From NCBI GenBank assembly GCA_031285415.1, contig JAITWF010000040.1:1-8704 (forward strand): a DNA stretch of 8,704 bases. Reading direction: 5' to 3'. Position 1 is the first letter of the stretch. The number at the start of each line of letters is the position of its first letter. The stretch comes from Deferribacteraceae bacterium (GTDB lineage Bacteria > Chrysiogenota > Deferribacteres > Deferribacterales > JAISNW01). The position numbers and the translations under genes were made by a program. The notes beneath the pieces were generated by a model that made no database searches, had not been told where the DNA came from, and saw nothing but the letters and a program-made list of their open reading frames with translations. Of the stretch, positions 5,633-8,704 are shown in pieces.

Positions 5633-5644
5633 TTGTGTTATTCA
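5598..5644. repeat. 47-bp direct repeat, copy 2
   Basis: Second copy of 5409-5455, with two substitutions. One change turns the stem's G-U wobble into a Watson-Crick pair, so the hairpin is kept in both copies. Confidence 0.9.
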
Positions 5645-5701
5645 TCTATCATCTTTCCGTAGGGGCGGGGTTCGCCCGCCCGATTAGGAGAGTGGATGAA
5701 T
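5640..5701. repeat. Short GC-rich hairpin element flanked by ATTCATC / GATGAAT
   Basis: A perfect 7-bp stem GGGCGGG (5663-5669) / CCCGCCC (5675-5681) with a 5-base loop sits between inverted ATTCATC (5640-5646) and GATGAAT (5695-5701). It follows the cytochrome stop directly and has no T-run, so it is more likely a dispersed GC-rich repeat or an mRNA 3' stabilising hairpin than a terminator. Confidence 0.5.
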
Positions 5702-5708
5702 CAACTGT

Positions 5709-8627
5709 TTAGTAGTTTGCGTAGTTACCGCAAGCTGCATCAGTACAAATATAGTTAGCTGCAACCTCTTCACCAATCCAGGTGTAGAAAGTAGCCGCAT
5801 CGTCAGCATTACCATCACCTAGATAGATAGCTTTCAGAGACTGACCAATCGCCTCTTTCGCTTTATTACCACCGTGTGCCCATGGAGCTTTGTCTTGAGC
5901 AAGAGCGGCCATGTTTCCAGCGATAGCGTATTTTTTACCTACCATATCTGTGGTAACTGTCCATTTAGCGGCACCATTTTTAGCGGTAAGAACTTTTGTT
6001 GCAGCTGTAACACCAACACCATAAGTATTGGTCTTGCTACCATCAACAGCGGTGTGGCATGGTGCGCAAGAGCCAGTTGCCGCATTTGCGGTTCTGAATG
6101 AGTGGCTAGTAGCACTCACATCGTGGCAACCTACGCATGTGTACTCTAGGTTATTCTTAGAGTGTGTCATAGTGCCAGTATCCATTACAGGAAGTGTAGA
6201 CGCTGTTGCAAGGTCAGATAGTAGTGCAACTGATGTATCTGTTGCAGTTTTAACGCTGATATATCCCAAACCAGTTGCAACGGCACCCTCAGCTCTGTGA
6301 AGAGCAGCTGCGCCAGAGTTAGCGTATACAGTAGCTGCGCCAGAATTAAACTGTTGTACTCTTGTCCAAGCGTTACCGCCAGTTGCAGCAGTGCCTGCAA
6401 CAGTGCCTCTAGAGCCGCCAGAGTGGCAAGTTAAGCATACAAGCGATTTAGCAGAGATATTTGCTGTAGGTATCGTGTTGTTAAGGATATATGTTGCAAG
6501 AGCATCACCCTTGGTGTTTCCATATCCACCAGCGTTCTGTAGCCAGCCATTAACGGTTATGGCATCATTTTCCGCAGCTGTTCTTGGGTCATCAGCAACA
6601 GTAAAGTCGGTCGTCACAACTGTGCGAAGTTTACCTGTGATTGTGCCGCTATTAGCAGCATCTAGAGTATCAAGATCGTGGCATGTAGCGCACATAACAG
6701 CATTACCATTGCCATCTACTTGAGTCTGCATACCTAGCTCTACGTTAGAAGCAAATGCAGCTCTTGCACCATTTTTCATGAATTTAAGAGCATTGCCGCC
6801 ATCGTGGCATGGTGCACAACGTTTCTGAGCGTAGTTACCACCGTTAAAGTGTCCACCTTGAGCACCGTGAGCAGATGCAGCCCATGTTTGTGCAATATTT
6901 TCAACACCATCTTTGGTAACAGCTTCGCCAGACACGCCACCCGCTACAACTTCACCAAATTTAGATGTGCTGTGTGGGTTGTGGCAAGATGTACAAGCAC
7001 GTGATGAGTTTGGCCATACGCCGAAGCCTTTGGTTTCGCTCATCGCACCTACAGTGCCACCCAACCATGGCTGATTAGGGTCGGTAGCTGCAAATGATGT
7101 CATTGTTTTTTCGCCCTCTGCTGTAGCAAAGTGTGATGCAGCAAAGTTCATGAAATATTCGTCAATATGGTGTCCTGCATCTGAATTAGGCTCTTCGCCG
7201 ACTACCATAGTATTATATACATCACCATCAAGATAGTACTCAAGAATTTCGCTTGGCTCAAAATATTCGCCAGCATCTTGTGTACCACTGTGGTCGGCAT
7301 CGTCATATGCCAGAGACTGAACTACATCCAGCTTAACTACGTGGCAAGATGTACAAAGGATGTACTCTTTAGAGTATACGAGCATCTCATTTTCGAAATC
7401 TTCGGTCTCTTCGCCTTCGCCTGCGCCATCAAGATCTACATCTTTAAATGTGAATTTCTGATATACATCGCCTTTGGTTACCAAGCCACCTGTGTGTGCA
7501 TTGTGGCAGGTTGCGCAACCAAGAGGTGTAGCAGACATGTTTGCGCCTCCGACTGCAGCTTCAAAAAGATCTATAGCGTCATCATCTTCTGTATCTAGGT
7601 ACGCAGCAGCAGCTACAATCTCGTCGTCTGATTTAGAACCTGTGAATGTGTTGTATGCAGCAGCAGCAGTTGCTGTGTGGCAAACTGCACATATAGCACG
7701 ACCAGCTGGAATGTTACCAGTTGCAAGGGCACCAAAGTAGTTGATGGTGTTATCGTTTGGATGATCGATTACATAGCCATGCGAACCAAGTGCAGTATGT
7801 TGAGGTAAAAGATTGTCAGTGTTGAAGTAATTTCCAACTCTGTCATCGTGCTGTCCACCGTGACAAGCTGCACAAGAGGTAAAGGTTGATGAGAAGTTTG
7901 CGCTATACTGAATGCCAGTACCGACAAGAGAAGCATCCGCAAGTGGGTATACAGCATCTGCATCTGTTTTAGGGGTAAAAGTTTGATCTGCTGGAGTTGC
8001 ATAGTGATCACCAAATGTGGTGCCAGTAGGTTCAGCTCCGTGACAGCTTGTGCAAGTAGCAGGAGAAGCATTCTTTAATGGTGGCAGACCAAACATCTCT
8101 GCAAGTATCATATTCTCTTCAAGAGAACCGTCGTCATGGCAGACACCACAACCTTCGACAGAGTTATTTGGGTTTTCGTAATTTAGGCCTCTATTGGCAC
8201 TGTCAGCAAAGTGTACGCCGCCGCCAATTCTCTCCTTCTCAGCATTGTCATCGGCAACCACGCCACCGCTGACTTCAGCATCTTGGAATGCGTCTGTAGC
8301 AAATTCAAACGCCGAACCTTCATGGCAAATAGCGCATGAATTTGTTCCAAGTTTAGGATATTCGTAAGCTGACTGATCTTCGCCAGCACCAGCAGCCGCA
8401 CAAACGATCTGCTCTGATCCAGGAACGAGTACATTGTTATCTGTCAGAAAATACACTGTACCTTCGCCGTCTGGGCATTCTGCGCCAGTAGCAGCTCTTG
8501 AATTCAGTGCAGATTCAGAAGCAGCACCTGCTTTCCCATTGTCTCCATCTTCACCAGCGCACGCTGCAAACAATGCTAGCGCACCAAGTGAAAGGAGAAC
8601 TACTAAAAACTTTCTCAAACTCAACAT
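5709..8627 (-). CDS. Thirteen-haem c-type cytochrome, surface or periplasmic lipoprotein
   Basis: Electron carrier, probably at the outer membrane and used in extracellular or periplasmic respiration. The 972-residue protein begins with a basic-hydrophobic signal ending LALFAAC; Cys23 followed by AGEDGDNGKAG suggests a lipoprotein. A Cys and Gly/Asp-rich start is also seen in OmcA/MtrC-type decahaem lipoproteins, a loose resemblance only. Thirteen CxxCH motifs start at residues 98, 160, 192, 252, 313, 371, 425, 545, 604, 646, 731, 831 and 854. Further histidines (SAHG near 585, MTHS near 820, WAHGG near 916) may be distal ligands. Two EF-hand-like loops (396-407, 443-454) flank haem 7. Non-haem cysteines are 51, 76, 961 and 966. 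The last 114 residues carry no haem. The ATG is fixed by the strong Shine-Dalgarno at 8634-8641. Terminator copy 2 lies downstream. No partner porin or maturation gene is in the window. Confidence 0.9.
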   Translation of the reverse strand: MLSLRKFLVVLLSLGALALFAACAGEDGDNGKAGAASESALNSRAATGAECPDGEGTVYFLTDNNVLVPGSEQIVCAAAGAGEDQSAYEYPKLGTNSCAICHEGSAFEFATDAFQDAEVSGGVVADDNAEKERIGGGVHFADSANRGLNYENPNNSVEGCGVCHDDGSLEENMILAEMFGLPPLKNASPATCTSCHGAEPTGTTFGDHYATPADQTFTPKTDADAVYPLADASLVGTGIQYSANFSSTFTSCAACHGGQHDDRVGNYFNTDNLLPQHTALGSHGYVIDHPNDNTINYFGALATGNIPAGRAICAVCHTATAAAAYNTFTGSKSDDEIVAAAAYLDTEDDDAIDLFEAAVGGANMSATPLGCATCHNAHTGGLVTKGDVYQKFTFKDVDLDGAGEGEETEDFENEMLVYSKEYILCTSCHVVKLDVVQSLAYDDADHSGTQDAGEYFEPSEILEYYLDGDVYNTMVVGEEPNSDAGHHIDEYFMNFAASHFATAEGEKTMTSFAATDPNQPWLGGTVGAMSETKGFGVWPNSSRACTSCHNPHSTSKFGEVVAGGVSGEAVTKDGVENIAQTWAASAHGAQGGHFNGGNYAQKRCAPCHDGGNALKFMKNGARAAFASNVELGMQTQVDGNGNAVMCATCHDLDTLDAANSGTITGKLRTVVTTDFTVADDPRTAAENDAITVNGWLQNAGGYGNTKGDALATYILNNTIPTANISAKSLVCLTCHSGGSRGTVAGTAATGGNAWTRVQQFNSGAATVYANSGAAALHRAEGAVATGLGYISVKTATDTSVALLSDLATASTLPVMDTGTMTHSKNNLEYTCVGCHDVSATSHSFRTANAATGSCAPCHTAVDGSKTNTYGVGVTAATKVLTAKNGAAKWTVTTDMVGKKYAIAGNMAALAQDKAPWAHGGNKAKEAIGQSLKAIYLGDGNADDAATFYTWIGEEVAANYICTDAACGNYANY

Positions 8628-8633
8628 AAAGTT

Positions 8634-8641
8634 ACCTCCTT
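8634..8641 (-). promoter_or_regulatory. Strong ribosome binding site of the cytochrome gene
   Basis: Minus-strand AAGGAGGT, a full anti-SD match, 6 nt before the ATG at 8627. It implies high translation and sets the start. Upstream bases 8642-8704 are AT-rich and then GC-rich; I see no convincing -35/-10 pair and no gene. Confidence 0.85.
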
Positions 8642-8704
8642 AAAATAATAACTTTTTATGTATTCTTTATTTACAGACCATCGAACCGTAACCACCCCGT
8701 CACC

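Noticed and set aside
5503..5712. A 69-codon plus-strand reading frame with GAGFARP
   Set aside because: It runs through the inverted-repeat element, terminator copy 2 and the GC-rich hairpin; its sequence is translated repeat DNA with no ribosome binding site or domain.
8642..8704. A tRNA-like GGTTCGAT stretch on the minus strand upstream of the cytochrome gene
   Set aside because: No flanking T-stem pairing, acceptor stem or CCA end can be built from the available bases.

Overview
All recognisable genes in this window lie on the minus strand, so the region reads from high to low coordinates. The organism looks like an anaerobic or microaerophilic respiring Gram-negative. It has a lipid-anchored 13-haem c-type cytochrome, an MltD-type murein hydrolase, and heat-shock control by a MerR-family HspR repressor. 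HspR together with large multihaem cytochromes would fit Deferribacterota, Chrysiogenota, Campylobacterota or Desulfuromonadia-like bacteria. The sequence does not let me choose among them.

Reading in the direction of transcription: (1) 8627-5709 encodes a 972-residue, 13-haem lipoprotein cytochrome with two EF-hand-like loops around haem 7. (2) 5708-5409 is a gene-free stretch packed with repeats. It holds a GC-rich hairpin, two near-identical 47-bp blocks that each form an intrinsic terminator with a UUCG loop, and between them a 132-bp inverted-repeat element. (3) 5367-4692 is an overlapping MNT nucleotidyltransferase/HEPN pair of the MntA-HepT toxin-antitoxin type, AT-richer than its neighbours. 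(4) 4631-3306 encodes an MltD-like lipoprotein lytic transglycosylase with two LysM domains. (5) 3303-3103 holds a 123-bp near-palindromic element, a partial second copy of one of its arms, and a terminator. (6) From 3097 down to the left edge runs a compact proteostasis operon: hsp20, a CbpA-type dnaJ, hspR and clpB (clpB is cut by the window edge).

The heat-shock operon is the clearest system. One sigma70-type promoter (TTGACA, 17-bp spacer, TATACT) carries an HspR-box-like inverted repeat (CTTGACA-N7-ACTAAGG) across its -35 and spacer. The downstream genes are packed with gaps or overlaps of 9 bp or less, or a 23-bp overlap. HspR would therefore repress its own operon, with a holdase (Hsp20), a J-protein and a ClpB disaggregase made together. 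The ClpB gene starts immediately before the first AAA+ domain, so it lacks the usual N-terminal substrate-binding domain.

I do not see a wholly new multi-gene system. The points most worth a second look are the ClpB without an N-domain, the HEPN protein with an altered catalytic motif, the EF-hand-like loops in the cytochrome, and the two palindromic repeat elements.
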